A stretch of DNA of 64,000 nucleotides. It comes from Oegoconia quadripuncta. Taxonomy: Eukaryota; Arthropoda; Insecta; Lepidoptera; Autostichidae. The stretch spans positions 2,232,001 to 2,296,000 of the forward strand of contig OX438744.1 of NCBI GenBank assembly GCA_949316235.1, in the 5' to 3' direction. Shown piece after piece: positions 20,801 to 31,195 of the stretch (positions are counted from its first letter, which is position 1; each line of letters starts with the position of its first letter). The notes under the pieces were generated by a model. That model was not told the origin of the DNA. It did no database searches and saw only the letters and a list, made by a program, of their open reading frames with translations. Made by a program: the position numbers and the translations under genes.

Positions 20801-21045
20801 TTTATATAAGAGGGCGGCAAACGAGCATGCGGGTCACCTGATGGAAAGCAATCACCCGCAACACCACAGATGCGTTGCCGGCCTTTGAGGAAGGTGTAGG
20901 TTCGTTTCTTGAAAGTTCCAATGTCGTACTTGTTCGGGAATACCGCTGCCGGAAGTCTGTTCCACAGGGTGGTCGTACGTGGTAAGAAGTTTCTTGAGAA
21001 ACGTACAGTGGTAGACTTCCACTCATCCAGGTGGATGGAAATTTA
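20801..21045 (-). pseudogene. LINE-epsilon 3' end
   Basis: The minus strand reads 'gatgagtggaagtctaccac', then WNRLP-like and [10 protein letters not shown] codons. The end 'gcatgctcgtttgccgccct' and the poly-A tail are at 20801. About 30 bp before the usual HGRR stop are deleted ('gttgcgggtgattgc'). Confidence 0.75.
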
Positions 21046-21177
21046 ATTTGTTGAAACCAGACACGATGTATTTGCGTAATTTTAATATTTAAAATCACTT
21101 GTGATTTTCTATATGTTTTGGAAGGTGAAACATGGATGTTGTTTCAAGTATTAAACTTTAGTGTTTGAAACATTCAA

Positions 21178-21260
21178 AACTTAAAATCTGACTATTTTAA
21201 GTGTACCCTGTGTACCTACAAAATAAAGCATTTTTCATTTTAATTTTTGATTTTGATATA
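21178..21260 (+). mobile_element. LINE-beta tail fragment
   Basis: 'aaaatctgactattttaag', 'gtaccctgtgtacctac', 'aaaataaagcattttt'. The upstream body is missing. Confidence 0.65.
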
Positions 21261-21339
21261 ATTTGTCGTGGTCCAGTGACTAGTTTAGGAGTTATGGGGA
21301 AAGAAACATATTTATGTTCATAAATATATACATATTTAC

Positions 21340-21480
21340 ACAACGATCGGTCCTTCGCTGCCCGTATCCACCGGCTTCTCGCGATCTTTACCAAATTTCG
21401 CTCCACCTCATAGCAGGCCTACCTAGAGATCTTTGAGGAATGCTTTTGTTCAACAGTGGACGTGGTCGGATGATATGATG
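21340..21480. pseudogene. Two small RTE-type ORF2 fragments facing opposite ways
   Basis: The minus strand (21345-21405) reads VKIARSRWIRAAKDRSLC, the RTE C-terminal signature W.RAAqDRs.W (family knowledge). The plus strand at about 21425-21470 reads SLRNAFVQQW, the next conserved piece, but on the other strand. The local order therefore implies an inversion or two insertions. Confidence 0.55.
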
Positions 21481-21633
21481 AAACAAACTTTTGAACCCCG
21501 CTTTAGTCGGATAAAAATAGCAGGTATTCAAGCACAAACAGATCTGTGATACAAAACTTGACAATAATAAACTTCGGCGCTCTTGCGAATTTTGTTTAAA
21601 TTACTTCACTTAAAATATTTAAGTAAGAATAGC

Positions 21634-21884
21634 TAATAGCCCGAAGAATTGCCAAACTTAAGTGGCAGTGGGCGGGGCACATTGCTCGTAGGATCAACGG
21701 CTGTTGGGGCGGAAAGGTTCTCCAGTGGCTTCCACGTGGGCAGGCCCTCCACGAGGTGGACCGATGATCAGGTAAAGATTGCGGGAATTGGATGCAGGCA
21801 GGGCAGGACCGATCGTTGTGGACATTTTTATGGGAGCCTTTGTCCAGCAGTGGACGTCAAACAAACAACAAACAAACAAAACAA
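21634..21884 (+). pseudogene. RTE-clade LINE ORF2 C-terminal fragment
   Basis: Translation gives IARRIAKLKWQWAGHIARR, then after frame changes TRWTDDQVKIAG and GRTDRC, then an 'agcctttgtccagcagtgg' end and a (caaa)n tail (21860-21884). AKLKWQWAGHIARR is diagnostic of RTE-type elements (family knowledge). It carries indels and is dead. Confidence 0.75.
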
Positions 21885-22060
21885 ACGACCTGTTTGGTGT
21901 AGTGGTTAGCAACTCTGACCACTATACCAAAAGGTTGCGGGTTCGAATCCGCTAGGGGCATATGTTTGTGTGATGAATACGGACATGTGTACCCGAGTTA
22001 TGGATGTTTTCATTTATAATAAGTATTTATTTACAAAAAAAAAATGTATTTATGTAGTAA
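21885..22060 (+). mobile_element. SINE-A, 3'-truncated
   Basis: The complete tRNA-like head begins directly after the RTE (caaa)n tail. The A-box 'tggtgtagtggttagcaac' and B-box GGGTTCGAATCC are intact. It stops at a 'gtatttatgtagtaag' junction. Confidence 0.85.
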
Positions 22061-22215
22061 GAGGACAAAATATTTTATTTTATATTTTAAAATATTCTTT
22101 AAGTAAGAATCATAACAACGATAAATAAGAAAGTACAATTAGCCAGCCTTATCACTAAAACGATCTCTTCCAGGCAACCTTTGGGTTAGGAAGAATTACG
22201 CACATGATATTTATG
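22061..22215 (-). mobile_element. LINE-delta 3' end
   Basis: 'ccagccttatcactaaaacg', 'atctcttccaggcaaccttt'. It cuts the preceding SINE-A. Confidence 0.6.
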
Positions 22216-22338
22216 TAGGTAGCGTGCACGGTAAACTATTTTAATATAATAAATTAATCACCCAATAAATACATACGTTAATTGAATACATACAAACATA
22301 CATACATAATATATATATAAAAATAATATGTATAATAT

Positions 22339-22763
22339 TGGGTCTTTACCTATGAAATTGGAGTTTTTTTTTTCTTCGTTAATCATATGTACCAATTCCT
22401 GTGATTTTCAAAGCTATACCCAAATTTGTTTTTTATTTGGAAAATGGAATATTATTTCAAGGTTTCACATGAAATATTTTTTTAATTTCTGGGCTAAATC
22501 ACATAATAAAAAAAAATTGAACAGAGCTCTCTTCATGTGCTTCCCATAATCATTTCTTAGATTCGCTGAAACTTTTATAAAGCGGTTACTTTTAAAAATT
22601 AACGCTGCTTAAACTTAACTTAATGTTATCCGATAATACACACAAAGTTTAGCTAAATTTGGATTTGGCGTTCGCAAAAAAAATCAGAAATGTTTGTATG
22701 GAGAAAACAGTCTTAATGAAATTCTTCATACAAAACGCCAATTTCATACGTAATGACCTAATA
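22339..22763 (+). mobile_element. MITE-T copy 2
   Basis: TA|TTGGGTCTTTACCTATGAAA at the left and a matching inverted right end 'catacgtaatgacctaa'|TA. An internal 73-codon plus ORF (22328-22549) starts beside the left end and ends at the shared 'tgcttcccataa'. It is also open in copies 1 and 3. Confidence 0.85.
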
Positions 22764-23059
22764 TATCGACGTCGTTCGGCTGATATAATAATGATAAGCT
22801 AATAGCATCATAACATGTAAATCAATTAAGACTTTAAACGCTCCAATCAATACAGGCACCCGAGATTCACCTTCACCCTCAGTGGTGTTATGTCACCTTG
22901 GTATTCCTAAAGCAGGTTGCTCGAAATTAATAATTAATAAGGCATTTAACTCATAGGCACAAATTTCTTGTAAGTACCTGCATGCTGGATACTACCGTGC
23001 CGTCTTACTTTATATCCATTTAACTCTCAAGCTATTTACTTAAAAATTGCTTAGTGAGT
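22764..23059. other. No feature seen
   Basis: Single-copy-looking AT-rich DNA between a MITE-T and a SINE-A. Confidence 0.3.
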
Positions 23060-23335
23060 TAAATAAATAAATAAATAAATATCCTTAGACATACACACAG
23101 CGCCATCTAGTTCCACAGTAAGCAACTATATGCTTGTGTTGTGGATACCAGATGGTTGATATAATACATAAATACATTTTTTTTGTAAATAAATACTTAT
23201 TATAAATGAAAACATCCATAACTCGGGTACACATGTCCGTATTCATCACACAAACATATGCCCCTAGCGGGATTCGAACCCGCAACCTTTTGGTATAGTG
23301 GTCAGAGTTGCTAACCATTACACCAAACAGGTCGT
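23060..23335 (-). mobile_element. SINE-A, full length
   Basis: The (taaa)n tail is at 23060-23080 and the head at 23335. Closest by eye to the copies at 58915 and 61554, sharing the 'taagcaactata.gcttgtgt' block, so these form one young subfamily. Confidence 0.9.
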
Positions 23336-23484
23336 TAAACAGTTGTTGTATAGTTAAAATTATTGATGGCGATTATCCTCTATGCACAAAAAAAAATATG
23401 TTTAACTGTAACTTTCTCAGTATTTATTATCTTACAGATTGTCAGTAATTGGGTATAAAATTAATAACAAAATTCTGAACAGAA

Positions 23485-24010
23485 CTTAACCCCCTTCCAG
23501 ACCCTTAATTACCCTCCGGGAATGGTATCTAGCGCACCCTCCGTAGGGGACTCTGTCGTGCCTCACACCGCGATCAGCAAGCGGTATTAAGCGCGGCAGG
23601 GTCCGATGCGACGACACCCCCGCCGTCTCCCGGGCCGCGTCCGATGACTACATCGCCCCGAGATCTAGCCGCCCGCGAGCCGCTCAGGCGACGTGCATGG
23701 TGGCTAGCGAGCGAACGTCGCCTCCTGCGAGCGGGATCAGCCCTCTCGCGATGCCGCTCTGCGACCTCGTTCTGGAGCATGACTGCCTCGCATAAGTAGG
23801 TCGCTGCCCTCCATTCCTCCTCGCTCGCCAGCATAGGGGACAGATCTCGTCCGATCTGGTCGACCAGGTCTCTACGCTCGGACTGCCACGCCGGGCAGTC
23901 CTCCAGCGTGTGCTGGGCGGAGTCCTGGTCGGACGCGCAGTGGGAGCATCGTGCTTTCTCCTCCCGTCCGATTCGCCTCAGACTGATGGTTGGTATCGAG
24001 GTACCTAACC
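23485..24010 (-). pseudogene. R1-clade LINE ORF2 C-terminus with CCHC zinc motif
   Basis: The minus frame ending near 23574 reads CSHCASDQDSAQHTLEDC, a CX2CX8HX4C zinc motif, followed by PAWQSERRDLVDQIGRDLSP, then EEEWRAATYLCEAVM and an Arg-rich tail (RADPARRRRRSLASHHARR). This order is typical of the C-terminus of R1-type elements (family knowledge). The sequence is far more GC-rich than its surroundings. The 3' UTR runs to about 23485. It is 5'-truncated at about 24010, and the 86-aa minus ORF is only its last part. Confidence 0.8.
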
Positions 24011-24450
24011 ACCAGTTTCAAAGAATGTCGATTTGTCCCTTACAGGCCGTATAACAATAATATATTTGTTCTGTCACATACTTTGACTAAAACCGTCTTC
24101 GAAATAACCAAACACTTTGATTTATGCCATAAGGGGTAAGTCCTTCATTATAAATGTCTAACGAAACCTTATTTATGAACGAGTTTATTTGTCCCATGAC
24201 TTAGTGCTTTGTGTAAATGACTGACAAGGACACCGTCTTTAATTTATTTCGTTTAATTCGCCATTTTATACTGTACTGTCTTTGTAATGTTAATAAATCG
24301 TAGTAAAGTAAATTTACATTGCATTTGTGACGAGATTGCGCACACACTACAACAACTACGTAGAAATGCTTAAATGAGTTGAGTTGAACCAAATCAGAGC
24401 ATTACAAAGCACGTTCCTTGTTTGTGTCTGAATGTACTCTCTATACTATG
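24011..24450. other. No gene seen
   Basis: AT-rich sequence without recognised repeats. Confidence 0.3.
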
Positions 24451-24454
24451 TAAA

Positions 24455-24665
24455 GGTTGGATGGAAGTGGTCTCTTAAAGAGATTAGTCCACCTTTGTAC
24501 ATGACCTATTGTTTGTACTCTGTTATATGCAGTCTCTTTGTTTTTTTTTATGCACAACGGGTTGGTACTTGACTTCAACCACACCTGATGTTTAGTGAAG
24601 ATGAGGTCGAAGGTGGAAGCGTACTGACCCGGAAACTGAACGTTGGTGCAATAAAGAATATTATT
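24455..24665 (+). mobile_element. LINE-delta tail split by SINE-B
   Basis: 'agtccacctttgtacatgac' and 'ctattgtttgtactctgtta' match 46580-46635. The terminal 'ttggtgcaataaagaa' resumes after the SINE at 24646. Confidence 0.7.
24541..24643 (-). mobile_element. SINE-B, short, nested
   Basis: Poly-A end at 24541, then 'tgcacaacgggttggtac'. Only the last third of the SINE was copied. Confidence 0.75.
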
Positions 24666-24841
24666 ATAATTCAAATTTGCAATCTCTTTTCGTGGTTATT
24701 GTCGGTAATACCAACATTAATACTCTGATTATTTTTGTAGTAACAATAGCGCTCGCTTCTTTATGAGAGGTTTATAGTCAATAGTTATAGAAAGGGTTCT
24801 TCTTTTTACCCGACTGAAGCGAGTTCTTCGCGCGTATCTGT

Positions 24842-25157
24842 TTTTTTTTATCCGTAACGGGTTAGCACTTGACCTCAATCACACCTGATGTTAAGTGAAG
24901 ATGAGGCCGAAGGTGGTAGCGTACTGACCTGGAAACCCCATCTTATTCGGGGGACTGGCTATCTTATCTCTGACAATCGGAACATAACAATGCTAAAACA
25001 TTGCTGTTTGGCGGTGGATTTAGATAAGATGGTGGTAGCTAGCCAGGCGGATATTTAATATGCCCTACCACCAACCAAACCGAGTACTTAAACATGTACC
25101 CCGCTGGGGATCGAACCCACGACCAATGTTGTTTACATTGAGCCACGGAGGCGGTTA
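24842..25157 (-). mobile_element. SINE-B, full length
   Basis: The head 'ccgcctccgtggctcaatgt' lies on the minus strand at 25157 downward and the B-box GGTTCGATCCCC near 25105-25118. A small deletion leaves 'gaccaatgttgtttac' between the two boxes. Confidence 0.85.
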
Positions 25158-25354
25158 AAAATTATGTATGTCACTTCAGGGGTTCGATTTTCGGATGTAT
25201 CCCCAAGAGCAATATATTTTGTATTTTAAATTATGTACAAACAAGAATTGTTCTACGGGTCAAAAATACAAAAAAAAAATATTTTTCAATCGAAATATTC
25301 CAACTTTCACGACATATTTCTTTAAAATATATTCCAAGCCAAGTCAAAAATGCT

Positions 25355-26055
25355 TAAAATAGTCCAATTTTACATTTTCAAAGCTACTGCTTGTTCAAAA
25401 GGCAAGAGAAGAACAAGTAAGATACTCGAGGGGTTGCTCTTTTAAAAAACAGGTTTTTATCAATCAATCAATCAAGTACACTTTATTGCAAAAAATTTTA
25501 CAATACACTTCTTAAATATAGCTTCAAAAGAAAATAATATTTTTTTATTATATTACAAAAAGCATAATAACTATTATTATTAATTGTGAAATAGCCTGGT
25601 TATGCGAACGAGCTGGTTATTCCCATGGATGTTTATCATCTAAATAGTCTTTTTTTTTATATGAGAGGGCGGCAAATGAGCATGCGGGACACCTGATGGA
25701 AAGCAATCACCGCCGCCCATGGACACCCGCAACACCAAAAGGGTCACAGATGCGTTGCCGGCCTTTGAGGAAGGTGTAGGCTCGTTTCTTGAAGGTTCCA
25801 ATGTCGTACTCGTTCGGGAATACCGCTGCCGGAAGTCCGTTCCACAGGGTGGTTGTACGTGGTAAGAAATTTCTTGAGAAACGTACAGTGGTAGACTTCC
25901 ACTCATCCAGGTGATGTGGATGGAAATTTAATTTTCGGCGAAAAGTGTATCGGTTAATTTGAGCAGCGGGAATTAGCTCGAACAGTCTGATATATTATAA
26001 ATGCTTTCTTAATAAGTTTCTGTTTTATAGTATCTTTCAGTTTATTGAAAGGACT
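25355..26055 (-). mobile_element. LINE-beta interrupted twice
   Basis: Pieces 25355-25457, 25536-25650 and 25984-26055 join to the order seen uninterrupted at 40735-41060. Interruptions are a delta-like tail ('tcaatcaatcaatcaagtac', about 25458-25535) and the LINE-epsilon below. Confidence 0.7.
25651..25983 (-). pseudogene. LINE-epsilon insertion with AGTCT target duplication
   Basis: Target duplication AGTCT at 25646-25650 and 25984-25988. The minus ORF reads [11 protein letters not shown] in one frame. The true frame gives [49 protein letters not shown] and HGRR-stop, uninterrupted. It is 5'-truncated after about 90 codons. This is the cleanest epsilon copy in the window. Confidence 0.85.
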
Positions 26056-26063
26056 ATTTTTTT

Positions 26064-26132
26064 ATCGTATTATGTTGTGTCGTGTTATATCGTATCGTAT
26101 TGCATCGAATCGCATCGTATCGTATGGTATAT
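26064..26132 (+). repeat. Degenerate (CGTAT/CATCG)n microsatellite
   Basis: Pentamers cgtat, tgtgt, cgtgt, cgtat, tgcat, cgaat, cgcat, cgtat follow in register. 26133-26430 has no other feature. Confidence 0.75.
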
Positions 26133-26429
26133 TTAGGGTGTAGGACACTTCTCCAGAATCCTAAAATCCCCCCCCAGTAAAGAGCAAGTGCGAAATGACG
26201 ATGTCAATAAGGCTGTAATTTACTAAATTTCCTTATAAGTTTAAATGGCGCGGTTCATAGAATTATGAAATTTCAACGAAAGAGAAACTAAATATTCTCA
26301 GAGCTTGTCAACTCGAACAAAGCGTAATATGATTGATTCGTATATTGTGTTACAAACTATTTCTTGACGGCCATTATAACCACGAAACGTAAATAAGCAC
26401 GACTAAGATGATTAATTTAGATATTTATA

Positions 26430-26545
26430 TTTTTTTTTATAGCACGACGGGTTCGTACTTGACCTCAATCACACCTGATGTTATGTGAAGATGAGGTTGA
26501 AGGTGGAAGCGTACTGACCTGAAACCTCGACACATTTGGGGGACT
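26430..26545 (-). mobile_element. SINE-B, short
   Basis: Poly-A end at 26430-26440, then 'gcacgacgggttcgtacttg'. It is truncated at 'cacatttgggggact'. 26546-26984 shows nothing else. Confidence 0.75.
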
Positions 26546-26984
26546 TTGAAGTCGGTCAAATTGTTTAGGGGAGGCAAATTCATCAGTTTAACACTACGGG
26601 TGCTGAGTCAGAATTCATTTCTTTCCCGACGTTCCCTTATTATACAGCGCTGGAGGAAAAATGTGAGAAAATGTACGGTGTCCCAACTAATTTGATTTAA
26701 AACGATGCCTCAGAATAGGCTTAAAATGGAATTTCCGCGAGCGCCAGAAGCGTTGGTGTTAAAACGCAGATCTGGGAAATAGAAATACGATGATATCCAT
26801 TGATTATCCAAGTTTTCTTTCTCTATCTCATATTTATTTATTTATTGCCACGATATTCATTTATTTATTGTACCCATGTTGGGTACAAAAACTATAAAAG
26901 ATGATATACTGTGAAGGTGTATATACTGAAACGCCAAACATCGCCCTGTCCATAGTATGAGACCTCGTTCAGTGCCATAAACTC

Positions 26985-27230
26985 GGTTTGGTAGGGCCTG
27001 GTAGGGCAATTTAAATGTCCGCCTGGCTAGCTACCACCATCTTATCTAAATCTGCCGTCAAGCAGCAAAGTTAATAGCATTGTTGTGTTCCGGTTATCAG
27101 AGATAAAATAGCCAGTCCCCCAAATGTGTTAGGGTTTCCGGGTCAGTCCCGCTTCCACCCTCGACCTCATCTTCACTTAACATCAGGTGTGATTGAGGTC
27201 AAGTACGAATCAGCCGTGCATAAAAAAAAT
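26985..27230 (+). mobile_element. SINE-B, head lost
   Basis: Begins 'ggtttggtagggcctggtag' (a small internal duplication of the 'ggtggtaggg' area) and ends 'cagccgtgcataaaaaaaa'. Confidence 0.8.
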
Positions 27231-27800
27231 TATGTTGATGCTGAATCCGTGCTATTCCAGGAGTTTGAAGGCATCGTCCGGCAGTTTCGATGAAACACGT
27301 CTCCCTTCCTTACGCCTCTCTGCAGTGGAATGACCCTCGTGGTCTGGTCCTGTACTGGGTTTGAAAATATTTTTTCCGGTGAAACTTGTTATACCAAATT
27401 TTAAAACCTTCTCAAGAGAAATAGAGAATGTAAAGCTGTACCCACAGCACGAAATTTCAAAACAAATTCTTAAGCTAAGAATTGTAAGTCATAAATCATA
27501 CTTTCCTTTATAATCCTATAACAATTTTATTATCTTTAAAGGAAAAATGCCACCTAATCTAAGCATTTCGTTATAATGGACCAGGAACAATAGCCCTTTA
27601 GAAAGGGCTCCCGCATAAATTGTTTTAGAATTTCTCGAATATTTCACTCAGAATGGGTCGGCAGCTAAAGGGATGATTTTCAACCGGTGACCGGCGACGA
27701 GTACCTACCTACCTTTTAGTAGTAAAAATGCAAAAATAACTTCGAAACGGTTACTAATATATCTCATCTATGTGTGCTGCCGTTGTCCTAGTGCATCATT
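27231..27800. other. No gene seen
   Basis: Mixed-composition DNA. No repeat of this window recurs here. Confidence 0.3.
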
Positions 27801-27829
27801 TCTTTTTTTTTGCACGACGCGTTATAAGG

Positions 27830-28020
27830 GTATTTTAAAAATCTGCCGCCAAGCAGCAATGTTAATAGCATTGTTGTGTTCCGGTTGTCAGAGATAAGAT
27901 AGTCAGTTCCCCAAATATTTGGGTTTCCGGGGCAGTAGGCTTCCACCTTCGGCCTCATCTTCACTTAACATCAGGTGTGATTGAGGTCAAGTACTAACCA
28001 GTTGTGCATAAAAAAAAAAC
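27830..28020 (+). mobile_element. SINE-B with rearranged head
   Basis: A 'ttttttttgcacgacgcgtt' end of an inverted SINE-B (27801-27825) abuts the plus-strand body from 'ggtattttaaaaatctgccg' to 'agttgtgcataaaaaaaaaa'. This suggests two SINE-B pieces head to head. Confidence 0.7.
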
Positions 28021-28104
28021 ACATAGTTCAAACTAACATAGTCCCTAGTGTTGGGAGTTAAATAATACGTCACTCATTACAGAGTGCAATAATAACGTTA
28101 TCAT

Positions 28105-28200
28105 CATCATCATTAGCCCCACGCTTCCACATTCGGCATTATCTTCACTTAACATCAGATGAGATTGTGGTCAAACGCGTTACCAGCAAATCAAAAAAAA
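28105..28200 (+). mobile_element. LINE-zeta / SINE-B-type tail fragment
   Basis: 'cattcggcattatcttcact' and 'gatgagattgtggtcaaacg', then poly-A. It shares features with both families' 3' ends. Confidence 0.4.
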
Positions 28201-28360
28201 AATCTTTACACGTATTCCAAAATGTATCTAAATTTCAATATATCCATGTCTAACTCAGACTGAAAGACAAAAAGTTTAATTTTCACTCTGGAATCTCACA
28301 CCATGCAGACGTAGCCAGTAAACTGGCAATTTCATATTTAATCGATTTGAATTAAATATT

Positions 28361-28797
28361 GGGTCTTTACCTATGAAATTGGAGTTTTTTTTCTTCGTTA
28401 ATCATATGTACCAATTCCTGCGATTTTCAAAGCTATATCCGAATTTGTTTTTTATTTGGAAAATTGAATATTATTTCAAGGTTTCACATGAAATGTTTTT
28501 TATTTTCTGGGCTAAATCACATAATAAAAAAATTTTGAACAGAGCTCTTTTCATGTGCTTCCCATAATCATTTCTTAGATTCACTGAAACTTTTATAAAG
28601 CGGTTACTTTTAAAAATTAATTTAAGCCAATACTTAACTTAATGTTATCCGATAATACACACAAAGTTTAGCTAAATTTGGATTAACAGTTCCAAAAAAA
28701 AAAAAAACAAAAATGTTTGTATGGAGAAAACTGTCTTAAAGAAATTCTTCATACAAAACGCCAATTTCATAGGTAAGGACCTAATATTACAGTGTCA
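28361..28797 (+). mobile_element. MITE-T copy 3
   Basis: Both ends intact: TA|TTGGGTCTTTACCTATGAAA and 'cataggtaaggacctaa'|TA. It differs from the others by a rearranged 'ttaatttaagccaatact' stretch. Confidence 0.85.
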
Positions 28798-28932
28798 TCG
28801 TTCATCAGTTCTTCAAGCTATGTGCACTGTCCAATGCCACTTCAACTTGCTAATCCGCTGGGCTATGTCAGTGACCTTCGTTCGCCTACAGATTTACAGA
28901 CGCCAATTTCATAGGTAAGGACCTAATATATT
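28798..28932 (-). pseudogene. RTE fragment followed by a second MITE-T right end
   Basis: The minus strand reads RTKVTDIAQRISKLKWHW, an RTE-type C-terminal segment of about 33 codons (28800-28895). It is then flanked at 28898-28930 by another exact 'gccaatttcataggtaagga' terminus of MITE-T. Confidence 0.65.
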
Positions 28933-29299
28933 CAATTACATTGTCCAGTGAAATGAAACACTAACAAAACAGAAATAATATCAACATTATTTCTGTAAAC
29001 GTTGTCTATAAAACAAGTTTCCAAGTAAAACCATCAATCCTACAAATGGCTTTGCTAACTCTTGGCCATCCCTTTCTCCTCTTTTCGTAGATGTTTCGCA
29101 ACTTTATTTTTCGTGCCACTTTAACAGGTTCTTGCCCTTTGGTAATACATCATGCAGGTTCACCTTCGAGAAGAGTAAGAAAGGGAGAAGGTGGAAATAC
29201 ATGGGTTATGTTGACACGTGGCTTATACTTATCTCTAGGTCATACAAAGCTATGGTGAGATGATGGATTTTTCATCTTTTTCTTGGGGAGTTTTATTTA
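28933..29299. other. No feature seen
   Basis: A small inverted pair 'acagaaataatatc' / 'aacattatttctgt' lies at 28970-29000. Otherwise featureless. Confidence 0.3.
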
Positions 29300-29597
29300 T
29301 CCGCCGCCGTGGCTCTATGTAAACAACATTTACGGTTCGGAGGTCGCGGGTTCGATCCCCAGCGGGGTACATGTTTAAGTACTCGATTTGGTTGGTGGTA
29401 GGGCACTTTAAATGTCCGCCTGGCTAGCAACCACCATCTTATTTAAATCTGCCGCCAAGCAGCAATGTTAATAGCATTGTTGTGTTCCGGTTGTTAGAGA
29501 TAAGATAGCCAGTCCCCCAAATGTGTTGGGGTTTCCGGGTCAGTACGCTTCCACCTTCGACCTCATCTTCACTTAACATCAGGTGTGATTGAGGTCT
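29300..29597 (+). mobile_element. SINE-B with head, tail lost
   Basis: 'ccgccgtggctctatgtaaa' head and B-box GGGTTCGATCCCC near 29348. It ends at 'gattgaggtc' without poly-A. Confidence 0.85.
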
Positions 29598-29960
29598 ATA
29601 TTTTGTTTGTTTGTTTGTCGATGGCAAAATTCTTGAGGAACAAAATGTGGCCACGCGTACAGCATTGTCTGTGGCATTGTAGAGTATGTCCAAGTGAAGC
29701 TTTGACGATAACCGGTGCTTGTGATGTGATACACCACAAACTATGGGGCATTTTCTATGATGCCCTGCGTGTCCCGACGCTTGTATGCTACAAGACCTTT
29801 ACGATACCATAGACATAGGATGTTTCACTACGAGATCGAATCAGGAGAGAAAGGTCCATCGAAGAATGAAAGGCCCCGGTCTATACTTGGGCTGGACTAT
29901 CCCTGCGGATTAGGAAGTAGAAGTAAAAAAAATATGTAAAAATCATTTATTGTGTCAAAA
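29598..29960 (+). other. Unrecognised segment with short ORFs
   Basis: A plus ORF from 29621 (MAKFLRNKMWPRVQHCLWHC...) and one at 29757-29939 overlap. Neither has a known motif. The '(gaa)(gta)' and poly-A-like end at 29915-29935 suggests a LINE tail. Confidence 0.3.
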
Positions 29961-29964
29961 ACAG

Positions 29965-30400
29965 AATAGAATAGAATATGATTTATTTGCTCTTGAATAG
30001 GGTACATTACATTAGGTGTTATTACAATAAGATCCTCTTAATTCAGTCATTATAATGGCATGCAAATATTTGACAATATCTAATTTTGACATCAAGAAAT
30101 CAAGAAATGCATGCAAGCATGCATTCAATTCAACAGAATTACAATATAAGCAATGAGGAAGCTCTGGTCCCCACCCTAGGATTCCCTGTGTTGTGGGTAA
30201 CCAGTCTCTTCCCCATCCAATTAACAAAAGTATCACAAATTTTGTACCATTATGTCTTTGTATTTTACATTTATCTAATTTCATTTTTAGAGATCTTAAT
30301 TTGTAGGATGCAATTTGTAGGGGGCAAAACAATAAAAATACAGTTGCTCACTGTGTCTGTGCTTGTAACAATCATAAACATAAACTTGCAACAAATTTAA
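29965..30400 (-). mobile_element. LINE 3' end with TAGAA-type tail
   Basis: 'agaatagaatagaatatgat' at 29967-29985 is the minus-strand tail of 5-base units after a 'tttatttgctcttg' end. A 106-aa minus ORF (30012-30332) has no known motif. The clade is undetermined. Confidence 0.4.
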
Positions 30401-30454
30401 GCTGTCGCTGCTGAGTTACTCGTGTAAATGTCATTGGATTTACCTGACTTTTTT

Positions 30455-30570
30455 ATTGATAATTTATTGATAATATACATAAAACCTTTAGAACGAATTA
30501 CTGACTTTGCTGAGGTCAATTATGTGACCTGCAAGTTTACTTTTATTTCTTGTATTGACATAATCTTTAT
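30455..30570 (-). mobile_element. LINE-beta ORF-end fragment
   Basis: 'gaattactgactttgctgag' and 'tgtgacctgcaagtttac' match 41120-41170, the ORF2 C-terminal zone of LINE-beta. Confidence 0.6.
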
Positions 30571-30649
30571 CACTAATGATGAATATTTATGAAGTAGAAT
30601 GATACCTGCTATTGTTCTTGCAAGCTCTAGCTAGTACCTCAAACTTGTA

Positions 30650-31195
30650 AACACCTTGTAAATATATATGTGTCTATTATAGGTAATATCAAGAATTATT
30701 CTAATATGGTGCCTATCTATATATTTACCTCACACACACGTATACACACAAACACATTCCCCTCACACAAATCATACATGCACCCTCACACATCCTCTGC
30801 TACACACATTTACTCGCTTACTATTGATACAACATATTATGGAAACATATTTATGTTAGTTATTTTACCTTTCTTTTTGTTAAAAGGCAGGAGCTTGCAA
30901 ATCTTAAATAAATGCTCTCACACCCACACACATGCGCACGCGCATCTTGTAAAATTCTAACGTGCTAGTTACATCTAAGGCTAGTTCCACCACCGTTATG
31001 CTCTATGTGTCTATCTCCCTAAGTCTAATTTAACAGATGATACTTATATATTTAAAATGTAATGACCAGTGAAATTGTTTCTCTATTATGGAAATTTTGG
31101 CATCCACGATACGGGCCTAGCGTAGTGTGGATGTTACAGCAAATGTATAATTATGTATGGTCCTTTTTGGTAAATAAACATCTTATCTATCTATT
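30650..31195 (+). mobile_element. LINE-like 3' UTR ending in a TATC-type tail
   Basis: CA-rich 'acacacacgtatacacac' tracts (30728-30960), then 'ccacgatacgggcctagcgt' and terminal 'ggtaaataaacatcttatct'. The AATAAA-like site plus tetramer tail suggest a LINE end. No coding part is left. Confidence 0.4.

Noticed and set aside
24201..24392. 63-codon minus ORF
   Set aside because: No motif, AT-rich, no conserved context.
29300..29370. tRNA gene at the SINE-B head
   Set aside because: The same head recurs in several copies attached to the SINE-B body, and the tRNA 3' end is absent.
29965..30400. Host gene with the 106- and 104-codon ORFs
   Set aside because: Tandem 5-base tail and LINE-end layout; no recognised protein.
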